A stretch of DNA of 64,000 nucleotides from Aquipseudomonas alcaligenes (GCF_003205495.1 NZ_QJRX01000006.1:1-64000); one strand, 5' to 3'. Positions 15,203-24,536 are shown, counted from the first letter of the stretch. Notes: a model not told the origin generated them from the sequence alone. Made by a program: numbers and translations.

Positions 15203-16303
15203 ATGAAACGTCGTGACATCATCGCCGCCGCCGGTGTCGGCCTGGCGGCCACCGCGCTGGCCGGTTGCAACAAGCAGCCCGAGGCGAACTGCGAGCCGCA
15301 GCAAGGGGGCGGCGGCCAGACCTTCACCTGGAAGATGGTGACCTCCTGGCCGAAGAACTTCCCCGGCGTGGGCGTCGGTGCCGAGCGTTTCGCCAAGCTG
15401 GTGAACGAGATGAGCGGCGGTCGCCTGACCGTCAAGGTCTACGCCGCCGGCGAACTGGTGCCGGCCCTGGAGGTGTTCGACGCGGTGTCGCGCGGCACCG
15501 CCGAGATGGGCCACGGCGCACCCTACTACTGGAAGGGCAAGGTGCCGGCCGCGCAGTTCTTCTGCGCCCTGCCGTTCGGCCCGAATGCCGCCGAGATGAA
15601 CGCCTGGCTGTTCAAGGGCGGCGGCATGCAACTGTGGGAGGAGGTGTACAAGCCGTTCGGCGTGCTGCCGATCCTCTGCGGCGCCACCGGCGTGCAGACC
15701 GCCGGCTGGTTCAACAAGGAGATCAACTCGGTCGCCGACTTCCAGGGCCTGAAGATGCGCACCCCGGGCCTGGGCGGCGAGGTGCTGACCAAGATGGGCG
15801 GCACCGTGGTCAACATGCCGGCCGGTGAGATCTTCACCGCCCTGCAGACCGGCGCCATCGACGCCACCGAGTGGATCGGCCCTTACAACGACCTGGCCCT
15901 GGGCCTGCACAAGGCGGCCAAGTACTACTACACCCCGGGCTGGCAGGAGCCCAACGTGACCTTCGAGCTGGACGTCAACCTCAAGGCCTGGGAGACCCTG
16001 CCGGCCGACCTGCAGGCGATCGTCCGCGCCGCCGCCCGTGACGTGAACGCCGACATGCTCGACGAGTACAACGCGCGCAACATGGAAGCCCTGGAAACCC
16101 TCAAGGGCGAGGGCGTGGAAGTACGCCGCCTGCCCGACGAGGTGCTGGCCAAGCTCAAGGAAGTGGCCGCCGAGGTGGTGGCCGCGACGGCCGCCGCCGA
16201 TCCGGCCTCGGCCAAGGTGTTCGAGGCGCAGAGCGCCTACTTCAAGCGCCTGCAGGAGTACGCCAAGGTCGCCGAGGAGGATATCTACAAGATCCGCGGC
16301 TGA
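15203..16303 (+). CDS. TRAP transporter substrate-binding lipoprotein (DctP family, TakP-like)
   Basis: The 366-residue receptor begins MKRRDIIAAAGVGLAATALAGC, which combines a twin-arginine motif with a lipobox (LAGC), so the mature protein is probably a Tat-exported lipoprotein. The body has TRAP DctP features: TWKMVTSWPKNFPGVGVGAERFAKL, FQGLKMRTPGLGGEVLTKMGG and the ALQTGAIDATEWIGPYND segment typical of 2-oxoacid (TakP-like) binding proteins. It is divergent from the two permease genes. An alpha-keto or related carboxylate substrate is a family-level inference. Confidence 0.9.
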   Translation: MKRRDIIAAAGVGLAATALAGCNKQPEANCEPQQGGGGQTFTWKMVTSWPKNFPGVGVGAERFAKLVNEMSGGRLTVKVYAAGELVPALEVFDAVSRGTAEMGHGAPYYWKGKVPAAQFFCALPFGPNAAEMNAWLFKGGGMQLWEEVYKPFGVLPILCGATGVQTAGWFNKEINSVADFQGLKMRTPGLGGEVLTKMGGTVVNMPAGEIFTALQTGAIDATEWIGPYNDLALGLHKAAKYYYTPGWQEPNVTFELDVNLKAWETLPADLQAIVRAAARDVNADMLDEYNARNMEALETLKGEGVEVRRLPDEVLAKLKEVAAEVVAATAAADPASAKVFEAQSAYFKRLQEYAKVAEEDIYKIRG

Positions 16304-16324
16304 TGGCGGCTCGCTAACGGAAAA

Positions 16325-16353
16325 GGCCGGTGGGGCGACCCACCGGCCTTTTT
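16325..16353 (+). terminator. Rho-independent terminator of the TRAP binding-protein gene
   Basis: GGCCGGTGGG, GCGA, CCCACCGGCC followed by TTTTT, 22 bases after the stop. Confidence 0.9.
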
Positions 16354-16449
16354 CATGTGCGCTGGGATGCCCAGCCCTCTCGCTGCCTCCCGGGCCGTTC
16401 GTCCTCCTACAAGGGACCTTTACTGCTGCCTGAACGGCTGCGGGGGCAC

Positions 16450-16790
16450 AGCAGGACAGCCGATGGCTGAACGCGCGACGTGTCAGGCGGCGCGGAGCCG
16501 AGTCCCCGTCAGGAGGCTGAGTGGAGGTGTCGCGCAGGGGGGCGAGCCGCAAGGATGCGGCGAGAGGCATAACGGGCCAGGGATGGCCCGTGTATGCCGG
16601 CCCCCGGAGCGGCGCCGGAAGGAGGGAAGTCTGGCCGCAGGCCAGGCCCGGATGTCGGGGTGCCCTTCTTCTTTGATTACTTTCTTGTTGGGCAAGCAAC
16701 AAGAAAGTGACTCGCCCGGCGGGGGAAAACAGAACCCTCCGCCAGCACGGAAAGCGGCAAGCCGTCACGCTAAGGGCACACAATCTTGCC
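16450..16790. repeat. dispersed intergenic repeat with conserved inverted repeat
   Basis: This gene-free stretch includes CATAACGGGCCAGGGATGG, GCCGGCCCCCGGAGCGG and a perfect hairpin at 16680-16707 (CTTTCTTGTTG, GGCAAG, CAACAAGAAAG) followed by GTGACTCGCCC. I recall similar sequence as a recurrent non-coding element in Pseudomonas and relatives. A 70-codon minus-strand frame inside it looks like translated repeat and not a gene. The remainder of 16354-16856 holds nothing else I can name. Confidence 0.55.
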
Positions 16791-16856
16791 GGTCCGGTGT
16801 CACTCTCCTGATCCTCGCACTGGCGTGCAGAACCTTTCTTTGCCCCGCAGGCGGCC

Positions 16857-17756
16857 TCAGAGCGCCTCGCTCCACAGGCTCAGGTGCAGCTCGTGGCTGG
16901 CGCCGGGGGCCAGCTCGATGCAGTCGTCCCAGACGTTGGCGGTCTCGATGCACAGCATGCGCTGCCAGGCGTCCCCGGCGAACTGCGACAGGCGCCGGGC
17001 CTTGTCGATCCAGGGGTTCCACAGCACCGCCGAGCGCGAGCCCGCGGCCTCCAGGAGGATGCGCCGGTTCCAGGCGGCATCCACCAGGGCCAGGCGCGGC
17101 GGCACGTCCAGATACACGCGGTCGGTCTCCCCGGCGAACTGCAGGGCGCCGTGCTGGCGGCGTTCCTCCCAGCCGTCGAGGGTCTCCAGGTAGCGGCAGC
17201 CGTCCAGGCCGAGCACGCTGACCTGGCGGATGTCGCTGACGGCGAAGTAGCTGTGCAGGGCCTGGCTCAGGTGCAGCGTCTGCTGGTCGAGGTTGCGGCT
17301 GCTCAGGCGCAGGTGCAGGCGCTGCTCCAGGCGGATCTCCAGGCTCAGTTCCACGGCATGCGGCCAGTGCGCCAGTGGCTGCGTGCGGCTGTCGAAGGCG
17401 AAGCGCAGGCTGACCGCCTCGTCCTGCTGGTCGATGCCCAGCAGCTGCCAGTCCAGCCCGCGCACGCCGCCGTGGGCCGGTGCGCTGGCCGGGTCGTCGT
17501 GCATCGCCTGCAGCGGCAGCGGGTTGCGCGCCAGGTCGCCGAACCAGGGCCAGCACACCGGCACCCCGCCGCGCACCGACTGGCCGCGCTGGTAGCCGGC
17601 CTGCTCGCTGAGCCAGAGGATCGGTGGCTGCTCGCCCTGCTGGTAATGCAGGATCTGCGCGCCCTGCTGGGCCACCAGCAATTCGCTGTCGCCCAGCTGC
17701 ACGCGCCAGCAGGTCAGCTCACCCAGTTCCACTCGTTCGATTTGCGCTTGGCTCAT
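16857..17756 (-). CDS. D-hexose-6-phosphate mutarotase (YeaD family)
   Basis: The 299-residue protein matches the aldose-1-epimerase-like YeaD family, which interconverts anomers of glucose-6-phosphate. Visible family blocks are VRGGVPVCWPWFGDL, PAHGGVRGLDWQLL, the active-site HSYFAVSDIRQVSVLGLDG and VVLWNPWIDKA-like VLWNPWIDKARRL. The start at 17756 has GGAG seven bases upstream and gives the usual length; an ATG 16 codons earlier lacks support. It stands alone, convergent with the TRAP receptor gene. Confidence 0.9.
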   Translation of the reverse strand: MSQAQIERVELGELTCWRVQLGDSELLVAQQGAQILHYQQGEQPPILWLSEQAGYQRGQSVRGGVPVCWPWFGDLARNPLPLQAMHDDPASAPAHGGVRGLDWQLLGIDQQDEAVSLRFAFDSRTQPLAHWPHAVELSLEIRLEQRLHLRLSSRNLDQQTLHLSQALHSYFAVSDIRQVSVLGLDGCRYLETLDGWEERRQHGALQFAGETDRVYLDVPPRLALVDAAWNRRILLEAAGSRSAVLWNPWIDKARRLSQFAGDAWQRMLCIETANVWDDCIELAPGASHELHLSLWSEAL

Positions 17757-17820
17757 GGCCGGCTCCGGAAGGTCGATGAGCCATTTGAGCGCAGGTGGCG
17801 GCAAAGGCCAAGCACCCTGA

Positions 17821-17845
17821 AAAACGCCGACACGAGGTCGGCGTT
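17821..17845 (-). terminator. terminator of the thioesterase gene
   Basis: On the minus strand ACGCCGAC, CTCGT, GTCGGCGT is followed by TTTTC. Confidence 0.8.
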
Positions 17846-17861
17846 GTCGGAGCGGCCGCGA

Positions 17862-18266
17862 TCAGCCGCGGCGCGGCGGCACCGGGCGGGTGCGGCCGCT
17901 GCCGTCGATGGCGACGAACACGAACACCGCCTCGGTGACCTTGCGCCACTCGCTGGACAGCGGGTCGTCGCTCCACACCTCGACCAGCATCTGGATCGAG
18001 CTGCGGCCGATTTCCAGCACCTGGGTGTAGAAGGACAGCTGGGCGCCCACCGCCACCGGCACCAGGAAGGCCATGCGGTCGATGGCCACGGTGGCGACCC
18101 GACCGCCGGCGACCCGGCTGGCCATGGCGGTGCCTGCCAGGTCCATCTGCGAGACCAGCCAGCCGCCGTAGATATCGCCGAAACCGTTGGTCTCGCGCGG
18201 CAGGGCGGTGATCTGCAGGGCGAGGTCGCCCTGGGGAATGGGATCTTCCTGTTCGTATTCGATCAT
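17862..18266 (-). CDS. acyl-CoA thioesterase (YciA type, hotdog fold)
   Basis: The 134-residue protein is a hotdog-fold acyl-CoA hydrolase. It carries ETNGFGDIYGGWLVSQMDLAGTAMA, whose Asn/Gly-rich turn and Asp (QMD) match the YciA catalytic region, then VATVAIDRMAFLVPV and a conserved VEVWSDDP strand. The frame is open for 60 codons upstream into the pst regulatory region, but the ATG at 18266 aligns with the family start. It is divergent from pstS. Confidence 0.88.
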   Translation of the reverse strand: MIEYEQEDPIPQGDLALQITALPRETNGFGDIYGGWLVSQMDLAGTAMASRVAGGRVATVAIDRMAFLVPVAVGAQLSFYTQVLEIGRSSIQMLVEVWSDDPLSSEWRKVTEAVFVFVAIDGSGRTRPVPPRRG

Positions 18267-18421
18267 GGCGGGTGCGGCCCCAGCGGTTCTTATGATTGGA
18301 TGCGGCCGGGTCTGCCCCGGCTGGCCAGGCGCGCAGTATATAGGGCCACGCGGCGGCGCACGACCGCCCGGTTCCGCTTTTCTACGAATCGGCGCGGGTC
18401 GTTCGCGCACTTTCTGTCGGG

Positions 18422-18439
18422 CTTTCATCGAACTGTCAC
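18422..18439 (+). promoter_or_regulatory. Pho box upstream of pstS
   Basis: CTTTCAT-CGAA-CTGTCAC differs from the PhoB consensus CTGTCAT-N4-CTGTCAT by one base in each half, with correct 11-base periodicity, 80 bases before the pstS start. Confidence 0.8.
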
Positions 18440-18518
18440 AATCCATTCATAGAGTGTTCACGCGGCCTGCTGATACTTGGGCCCGTTCCATCCAACCCCT
18501 TCCTGCTAGGAGCAAGGC

Positions 18519-19487
18519 ATGAAACTCAAGCGTTTGATGGCGGCCCTGACTTTCGTCGCCGCTGGCGTAAGCGCCGCTAGTGCGGTTGCCGCTATCGACC
18601 CGGCTCTGCCGACCTATGAAAAGACTTCCGGTGTATCGGGCAACCTGTCCAGCGTCGGTTCCGACTCCCTGGCCAACCTGATGACCCTGTGGGCCGAGGA
18701 ATACAAGAAGCTGTACCCGAACGTGAACATCCAGATCCAGGCCGCCGGCTCCTCCACCGCGCCGCCCGCCCTGACCGAAGGCACCGCCAACCTCGGCCCG
18801 ATGTCCCGCGCCATGAAGGACAACGAGCTGCAGGCCTTCGAAGAGAAGTTCGGCTACAAGCCGGTCGCCGTGCCGGTGGCCATCGACGCCCTGGCCGTGT
18901 TCGTGCACAAGGACAACCCGATCAAGTCCCTGGACATCGCCCAGGTCGACGCCATCTTCTCCAGCACCCGTCTGTGCGGCGGCGCCAAGGACATCACCAC
19001 CTGGGGCGACCTGGGTCTGACCGGCGAGTGGGCGGCCAAGCCGATCCAGCTGTTCGGTCGCAACTCGGTATCCGGCACCTACGGCTACTTCAAGGAAGAA
19101 GGCCTGTGCAAGGGTGACTTCAAGGCCAACGTCAACGAGCAGCCGGGTTCGGCTTCCGTGGTCCAGTCGATTTCCAGCACCCTGAACGCCATCGGCTACT
19201 CGGGCATCGGCTACAAGACCTCCAGCGTCCGTGCCGTGCCGCTGTCGAAGAAAGGCGGCGAGGCCTTCGAGGCTTCCGAGGCAAACGCCCTGGCCGGCAA
19301 GTTCCCGCTGGCGCGCTTCTTCTACGTCTACGTGAACAAGGCGCCGAACAAGCCGCTGAGCCCGCTGGAAGCCGAGTTCGTGAAGATGGTCCTGTCCAAG
19401 CAGGGCCAGGAAGTGGTGGTCAAGGACGGTTACATCCCGCTGCCGTCGAAGGTGGTCGAGAAGACCAAGAAAGAACTGGGCCTGTAA
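18519..19487 (+). CDS. pstS: phosphate ABC transporter periplasmic binding protein
   Basis: PstS captures inorganic phosphate for the PstCAB transporter. The 322-residue precursor has a signal peptide of about 25 residues (ASAVAA before IDPALP). The phosphate-binding elements of this Pseudomonas subtype are visible: [39 protein letters not shown] and [12 protein letters not shown]. It has its own Pho box and is followed by two strong hairpins, so it may accumulate to higher level than the membrane subunits, as is usual for binding proteins. Confidence 0.96.
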   Translation: MKLKRLMAALTFVAAGVSAASAVAAIDPALPTYEKTSGVSGNLSSVGSDSLANLMTLWAEEYKKLYPNVNIQIQAAGSSTAPPALTEGTANLGPMSRAMKDNELQAFEEKFGYKPVAVPVAIDALAVFVHKDNPIKSLDIAQVDAIFSSTRLCGGAKDITTWGDLGLTGEWAAKPIQLFGRNSVSGTYGYFKEEGLCKGDFKANVNEQPGSASVVQSISSTLNAIGYSGIGYKTSSVRAVPLSKKGGEAFEASEANALAGKFPLARFFYVYVNKAPNKPLSPLEAEFVKMVLSKQGQEVVVKDGYIPLPSKVVEKTKKELGL

Positions 19488-19503
19488 GGCACCGGTCGCT
19501 GCC

Positions 19504-19522
19504 GCCGGGCTGACCGCCCGGC
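19504..19522 (+). other. first RNA hairpin after pstS
   Basis: GCCGGGC, TGACC, GCCCGGC, 16 bases after the stop. No T tract follows. Confidence 0.5.
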
Positions 19523-19530
19523 GTGTGGCA

Positions 19531-19566
19531 CCGACGCCCGCTACTCTTCGGAGTCGCGGGCGTCGG
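19531..19566 (+). terminator. very stable UUCG-capped hairpin after pstS
   Basis: CCGACGCCCGC-T-ACTC, TTCG loop, GAGT-C-GCGGGCGTCGG: fifteen pairs with a single mismatch and a UUCG tetraloop. No T tract follows, so it may protect the pstS mRNA end or weaken readthrough into pstC. Confidence 0.6.
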
Positions 19567-19578
19567 CGCGTCACCACG

Positions 19579-19596
19579 CTGTAATCTTTCTGTCAC
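19579..19596 (+). promoter_or_regulatory. second Pho box, upstream of pstC
   Basis: CTGTAAT-CTTT-CTGTCAC has one mismatch per half to the PhoB consensus with the proper 11-base spacing. It lies between the pstS hairpin and the pstC start, implying a separate PhoB-dependent promoter for pstCAB. Confidence 0.75.
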
Positions 19597-19658
19597 ACAA
19601 GGCGGATAGATTGACTCACCCGTATTCCGCGCGGCCTGTGCCCGCCTGAGAACTCCTC

Positions 19659-21941
19659 ATGAACGACTTGGCCAACAACAGCATGAGCGCTTCCTCGAAC
19701 AGCCACAGGCTGGACTTCAACACCCCGGCGCTGCTGCGCAAGCGGCGCATGCGTGCCCTCAAGGACCGCCTGGCGCACTGGTACGTGTCCATCGGCGGCC
19801 TGGCCGTGCTGGCCTGCATCACCCTGATCTTCTTCTACCTGGCCTACGTGGTGGCACCGATGTTCGCCGGCGCCGAGCTGGAGGCCAAGCAGGCCCAGCA
19901 GCCGGCCTGGCTGGCCGAGCAGCAGCCGGCGCTGCTGATGGCGGTGGAGGAGCAGAACAAGGTGGCCATGCGCCTCGACGCCGCGGGCCGGATACAGTTC
20001 CTCGCGCTCAAGGACGGCGCCGCACTCAGCAACGTGCAGCTGCCCCTGCCGCAGGGCAGTCGCATCGTCTCGGTCGGCCAGGACCAGCCCGGCAGCCGCC
20101 GCGTGGCGCTCGGCCTGTCCAATGGCCAGGTGCTGGTGTTCGAGCACAACTACAAGATCAGCTACCCGGACAACGTCAAGACCATCACCCCCAGCCTGGA
20201 CTATCCCTTCGGCGAGGCGCCCATCGCCCTCGACGCCCAGGGCCGGGAACTCGACCACGTGGCCATCAGCCAGAACGGCGACACCCTGATGCTCAGCGCC
20301 TCGGTCGGCAGCGAGCTGCAGGTGCTGGCGCTCAGCCGCGAAGAGAACATGATGACCGGCGAGGTGAGCCTCAGCGAGGAGCGCATCGCCCTGCCGCAGA
20401 TCGCCGAGCCGATCCGCGCGCTGTTCATCGACCCGCGCCAGCACTGGTTGTTCGTGATCAACGGCAAGGCCACCGCCGACGTCTTCGACCTGCGCAGCAA
20501 GGCCCTCAATGGCCGCTACAAGCTGCTCGAAGGCGGCGCCGAGGTGACCGCTGCCAGCCAGCTGCTCGGCGGCATCTCGCTGATGATCGGCGACAGCCAG
20601 GGCGGCATCGGCCAGTGGTTCATGGTCCGCGATGCCGACGGCAAGGCCGCGCTGACCCACATCCGCGGCTTCCAGCTGGGCGACGCGGCCGTTACCCAGA
20701 TTCTTGCGGAAGAGCGCCGCAAGGGCTTCCTGGCCCTGGATGCCGAAGGCCGCCTGGGCGTCTTCCACAGCACCGCGCACCGTACCCTGCTGATCGAGCC
20801 GGTGGCCGAGGGCGCCGCCATCGCCGCCCTGTCGCCGCGCGCCAACCGCGTGCTGGTGGAGTCCAACGGCCAGCTGCAGCGCTTCTACATCGACAACCCG
20901 CACCCGGAGATTTCCTGGAGCGCGCTGTGGGGCAAGGTCTGGTACGAGAGCTACGACGAGCCCAAGCAGGTCTGGCAGTCGACTTCGGCCAACAGCGACT
21001 TCGAACCCAAGATGAGCCTGGCGCCGCTGACCTTCGGCACCCTCAAGGCAGCCTTCTACGCCATGCTGCTGGCCGCCCCGCTGGCCATCTGCGCGGCCAT
21101 CTACACCGCCTACTTCATGGCCCCGGCCATGCGCCGCAAGGTCAAGCCGGTGATCGAGCTGATGGAGGCGCTGCCGACGGTGATCCTCGGCTTCTTCGCC
21201 GGCCTGTTCCTGGCGCCCTATGTGGAAGGCCACCTGCCGGGCATCTTCAGCCTGCTGCTGCTCACCCCGGTCGGCGTGCTGCTCGCCGCCTACGCCTGGA
21301 GCCGCCTGCCGGAGCGCATCCGCCTGGTGGTTCCGGATGGCTGGGAGGCGGCCCTGCTGATTCCGGTGATCCTGCTGGTCGGCGCCTTCTCCCTGAGCAT
21401 GAGCGGCCACCTGGAGAACTGGTTCTTCGGTGGCGACATGCGCCTGTGGATCAGCAATGACCTGGGGATAACCTTCGACCAGCGCAACGCCCTGGTGGTC
21501 GGCCTGGCCATGGGTTTCGCGGTGATCCCGAACATCTACTCGATCGCCGAGGACGCCGTGTTCAGCGTGCCCAAGAGCCTGACCTTCGGCTCCCTGGCCC
21601 TGGGCGCCACGCCCTGGCAGACCCTGACCCGCGTGGTGATCCTCACCGCCAGCCCGGGCATCTTCTCGGCGCTGATGATCGGCCTGGGCCGCGCCGTCGG
21701 CGAGACCATGATCGTGCTGATGGCCACCGGCAACACGCCGATCATGGACATGAACATCTTCCAGGGCCTGCGCACCCTGGCCGCCAACGTGGCGGTGGAA
21801 ATGCCGGAATCCGAGGTGGGCAGCACCCACTACCGCGTGCTGTTCCTCTCGGCGCTGGTATTGCTGGGCTTCACCTTCGTGATGAACACCCTGGCGGAGC
21901 TGATCCGTACCCGCCTGCGCAAGAAATACGCGTCGCTCTGA
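19659..21941 (+). CDS. pstC: phosphate ABC transporter permease PstC, long form
   Basis: The 760-residue protein is one of the two channel subunits. The C-terminal 300 residues are the permease proper, with membrane helices and the EAA-type coupling loop (SLALGATPWQTLTRVV). The N-terminal part has one membrane helix (LAVLACITLIFFYLAYVV) and then a periplasmic domain of about 400 residues resembling a beta-propeller, with repeated VALGLSNGQVLVF-like strands. E. coli PstC lacks this part; the extension is normal for Pseudomonas PstC. Start ATG at 19659 is the first after the Pho box. Confidence 0.95.
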   Translation: MNDLANNSMSASSNSHRLDFNTPALLRKRRMRALKDRLAHWYVSIGGLAVLACITLIFFYLAYVVAPMFAGAELEAKQAQQPAWLAEQQPALLMAVEEQNKVAMRLDAAGRIQFLALKDGAALSNVQLPLPQGSRIVSVGQDQPGSRRVALGLSNGQVLVFEHNYKISYPDNVKTITPSLDYPFGEAPIALDAQGRELDHVAISQNGDTLMLSASVGSELQVLALSREENMMTGEVSLSEERIALPQIAEPIRALFIDPRQHWLFVINGKATADVFDLRSKALNGRYKLLEGGAEVTAASQLLGGISLMIGDSQGGIGQWFMVRDADGKAALTHIRGFQLGDAAVTQILAEERRKGFLALDAEGRLGVFHSTAHRTLLIEPVAEGAAIAALSPRANRVLVESNGQLQRFYIDNPHPEISWSALWGKVWYESYDEPKQVWQSTSANSDFEPKMSLAPLTFGTLKAAFYAMLLAAPLAICAAIYTAYFMAPAMRRKVKPVIELMEALPTVILGFFAGLFLAPYVEGHLPGIFSLLLLTPVGVLLAAYAWSRLPERIRLVVPDGWEAALLIPVILLVGAFSLSMSGHLENWFFGGDMRLWISNDLGITFDQRNALVVGLAMGFAVIPNIYSIAEDAVFSVPKSLTFGSLALGATPWQTLTRVVILTASPGIFSALMIGLGRAVGETMIVLMATGNTPIMDMNIFQGLRTLAANVAVEMPESEVGSTHYRVLFLSALVLLGFTFVMNTLAELIRTRLRKKYASL

Positions 21942-21957
21942 GAACTGGGAGTAGTCC

Positions 21958-23634
21958 GTGAAACGCAAAGAGCAAAACCTCAAGTCCTGGTTCAAGAGCG
22001 GTTCGCCCTGGGTGTGGATGACCGCCAGTGGCGTGTCCATCGCGGTGATCATGACCATCGGCCTGCTCGCCGTGATCGCCGTGCGCGGCCTCGGCCATTT
22101 CTGGCCGGCCGACGTGATGCAGGCCAGCTACCAGGTGCCGGGCGAGGCATCGCGCCTGCTGGCCGGCGAGCTGGTGCAGCAGGAGGAAGTACCGCGCGCG
22201 CGCCTGGCCGCCGCCGGCCTGCCGGTGGACGTCAACGGTGGCGAGTTCATGACCCGCGAGCTGCTCAAGGTGGGCAACCGCGAGGTCTATGGTGCCGACT
22301 TCAGCTGGGTGGTGGCCGAGTGGCTGAGCGATGCGCAGACCCCGGAAAACCTGGTGGTGATGGAGCGCCGCGAGTGGGGCAACTTCTATGGCTACCTGCT
22401 GAGCATCAAGGAGTCCGGCCAGGTGGTGGCCGAGGGTGACGCCGCCTGGACCGAGCTGCAGGGCCGCATCGCCCGGGTCGACCAGTTGCACGCGCAGCTG
22501 GTGCGCCTGGAGAAGAAGGACATCGGCCGCATCAACCATGGCCTCGAGCAGCTGCGCCTGGAGAGCCGCGGCCTGGAGCTCGAGGGCCGTCTGGACGCCA
22601 CCGCCCAGGCCGACCTGGATGCCCGCCGCGCCGAGCTGGACGCCCAGTACAAGGGGCTGGAGGCCGAGCTGATCGACCTCAACCAGCAGCTGGCGCGCGA
22701 CAGCGTGGTGGTCAAGACCGCCGATGGCCGCGAGCAGGAAATCGCCCTGAGCAAGGTGGTGCGCGCCTACCAGCCGAACGCCATGGGCGTGCCCGCCAAG
22801 CTCGGCTTCTACTTCGCCAAGATCTGGGAGTTCCTCAGCGACGACCCGCGTGAGGCCAACACCGAGGGCGGCATCTTCCCGGCCATCTTCGGCACCGTGA
22901 TGATGACCCTGATCATGGCCGTGATCGTCACCCCGTTCGGCGTGCTGGCGGCCATCTACCTGCGCGAGTACGCCAAGCAGGGCACCCTGACCCGCATCAT
23001 CCGCATCGCCGTGAACAACCTGGCCGGCGTACCGGCCATCGTCTACGGCGTGTTCGGCCTGGGCTTCTTCGTCTACGTGCTGGGCGGCTCGATCGACCGC
23101 CTGTTCTTCCCCGAGTCCGCCCCGGCGCCGACCTTCGGTACCCCGGGCCTGCTGTGGGCCTCGCTGACCCTGGCGATCCTCGCCGTGCCGGTGGTGATCG
23201 TCGCCACCGAAGAAGGCCTGGCGCGCATCCCGCGGGCCCTGCGCGAAGGTTCCCTGGCCCTCGGCGCAACCAAGGCCGAGACCCTGTGGAAGGTGGTGCT
23301 GCCGATGGCCAGCCCGGCCATGATGACCGGCATGATCCTCGCCGTGGCCCGCGCCGCCGGCGAAGTGGCGCCGCTGATGCTGGTCGGCGTGGTCAAGCTG
23401 GCGCCGAGCCTGCCGGTGGACGGCAACTACCCGTACCTGCACCTGGACCAGAAGATCATGCACCTGGGCTTCCACATCTACGACGTCGGCTTCCAGAGCC
23501 CCAACGTCGAGGCCGCCCGCCCGCTGGTGTACGCCACCGCGCTGCTGCTGGTGCTGGTGATCGCCCTGCTCAACCTGAGCGCGGTGTTCATCCGCAACCA
23601 CCTGCGCGAGAAGTACAAGGCGCTGGATCATTGA
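21958..23634 (+). CDS. pstA: phosphate ABC transporter permease PstA, long form
   Basis: The second channel subunit, 558 residues, starts with GTG preceded by GGGAG, 16 bases after pstC. It has an N-terminal membrane helix (GVSIAVIMTIGLLAVIAVRG), a periplasmic insertion of about 250 residues with a predicted coiled-coil portion (around 165-260, rich in Glu, Arg and Leu), and a C-terminal permease domain with helices and the coupling loop SLALGATKAETLWKVV. The insertion is absent in E. coli PstA but common in Pseudomonas. Confidence 0.95.
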   Translation: MKRKEQNLKSWFKSGSPWVWMTASGVSIAVIMTIGLLAVIAVRGLGHFWPADVMQASYQVPGEASRLLAGELVQQEEVPRARLAAAGLPVDVNGGEFMTRELLKVGNREVYGADFSWVVAEWLSDAQTPENLVVMERREWGNFYGYLLSIKESGQVVAEGDAAWTELQGRIARVDQLHAQLVRLEKKDIGRINHGLEQLRLESRGLELEGRLDATAQADLDARRAELDAQYKGLEAELIDLNQQLARDSVVVKTADGREQEIALSKVVRAYQPNAMGVPAKLGFYFAKIWEFLSDDPREANTEGGIFPAIFGTVMMTLIMAVIVTPFGVLAAIYLREYAKQGTLTRIIRIAVNNLAGVPAIVYGVFGLGFFVYVLGGSIDRLFFPESAPAPTFGTPGLLWASLTLAILAVPVVIVATEEGLARIPRALREGSLALGATKAETLWKVVLPMASPAMMTGMILAVARAAGEVAPLMLVGVVKLAPSLPVDGNYPYLHLDQKIMHLGFHIYDVGFQSPNVEAARPLVYATALLLVLVIALLNLSAVFIRNHLREKYKALDH

Positions 23635-23644
23635 TTGAGTACGT

Positions 23645-23666
23645 CGCCGCGGCACCGGCCGCGGCG
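23645..23666 (+). other. hairpin between pstA and pstB
   Basis: CGCCGCGGC, ACCG, GCCGCGGCG: 9-bp perfect stem in the 65-base gap. No T tract; probably an mRNA stability element. Confidence 0.5.
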
Positions 23667-23699
23667 GCCTGAACGATTTGTTAGCGTAGGGAGCCTCCC

Positions 23700-24533
23700 A
23701 TGCAGCACGAAGTACACACCCACGGTATCGACATGGCCGCCCTCGGTCGCGAGAAGCAGGGCCTCAACCTGGCCGAAGAGACGGTCGCCCTGGAGGTGCC
23801 CAAGCTCAACCTCTACTACGGCGACAAGCAGGCGCTGTTCGACGTCAGCCTGAACATCCCGAAACAGCGCGTGACCGCCTTCATCGGACCAAGCGGCTGC
23901 GGCAAGTCGACCCTGCTGCGCACCTTCAACCGCATGAACGACCTGGTCGACGGCTGCCGCGTGGACGGCCAGATCCTCCTCGACGGCCAGGACATCTACA
24001 AGAAGGGCGTGGACGTCGCCGAGCTGCGCCGCCGCGTCGGCATGGTGTTCCAGAAGCCCAACCCCTTCCCCAAGAGCATCTACGAGAACGTGGTGTACGG
24101 CCTGCGCATCCAGGGCGTGAACCAGAAGCGCGTGCTCGACGAGACCGTGGAGTGGGCCCTGAAGAGCGCGGCGCTGTGGGACGAGGTCAAGGATCGTCTG
24201 CACGAATCCGCCCTCGGCCTGTCCGGCGGCCAGCAGCAGCGCCTGGTGATCGCCCGTACCGTGGCGGTGCAGCCGGAAGTGCTGCTGCTCGACGAACCCT
24301 GCTCGGCGCTCGACCCGATCTCCACCCTCAAGGTCGAGGAACTGATCTACGAGCTGAAGAGCAAGTACACCATCGTCATCGTCACCCACAACATGCAGCA
24401 GGCCGCGCGCGTCTCCGACTACACCGCGTTCATGTACATGGGCAAGCTGATCGAGTTCGGCGACACCGACACCCTGTTCACCAACCCGGCGAAGAAGCAG
24501 ACCGAAGACTACATCACCGGCCGCTACGGCTAA
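23700..24533 (+). CDS. pstB: phosphate ABC transporter ATPase
   Basis: PstB hydrolyses ATP for phosphate import. The 277-residue protein shows Walker [11 protein letters not shown]-loop [17 protein letters not shown] (a PstB hallmark), signature LSGGQQQR, Walker [14 protein letters not shown] and H-loop IVTHN. The start with GTAGGGAG about ten bases upstream gives an N-terminal extension of 25-30 residues over E. coli PstB, which is usual in Pseudomonas. Confidence 0.97.
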   Translation: MQHEVHTHGIDMAALGREKQGLNLAEETVALEVPKLNLYYGDKQALFDVSLNIPKQRVTAFIGPSGCGKSTLLRTFNRMNDLVDGCRVDGQILLDGQDIYKKGVDVAELRRRVGMVFQKPNPFPKSIYENVVYGLRIQGVNQKRVLDETVEWALKSAALWDEVKDRLHESALGLSGGQQQRLVIARTVAVQPEVLLLDEPCSALDPISTLKVEELIYELKSKYTIVIVTHNMQQAARVSDYTAFMYMGKLIEFGDTDTLFTNPAKKQTEDYITGRYG

Positions 24534-24536
24534 CCC

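Noticed and set aside
16483-16695. 70-codon minus-strand frame
   Set aside because: It lies in a dispersed repeat and ends with low-complexity residues; no ribosome site is visible. Most likely a translated repeat.
19659-23634. PstC and PstA as abnormal gene fusions because of their great length
   Set aside because: Long periplasmic insertions in PstC and PstA are the norm in Pseudomonas.
19593-23655. Very long open frames antisense to pstC and pstA (over 500 and 800 codons)
   Set aside because: They arise from GC-rich codon bias in the pst genes, have low-complexity His/Gln/Val-rich composition and no family similarity.
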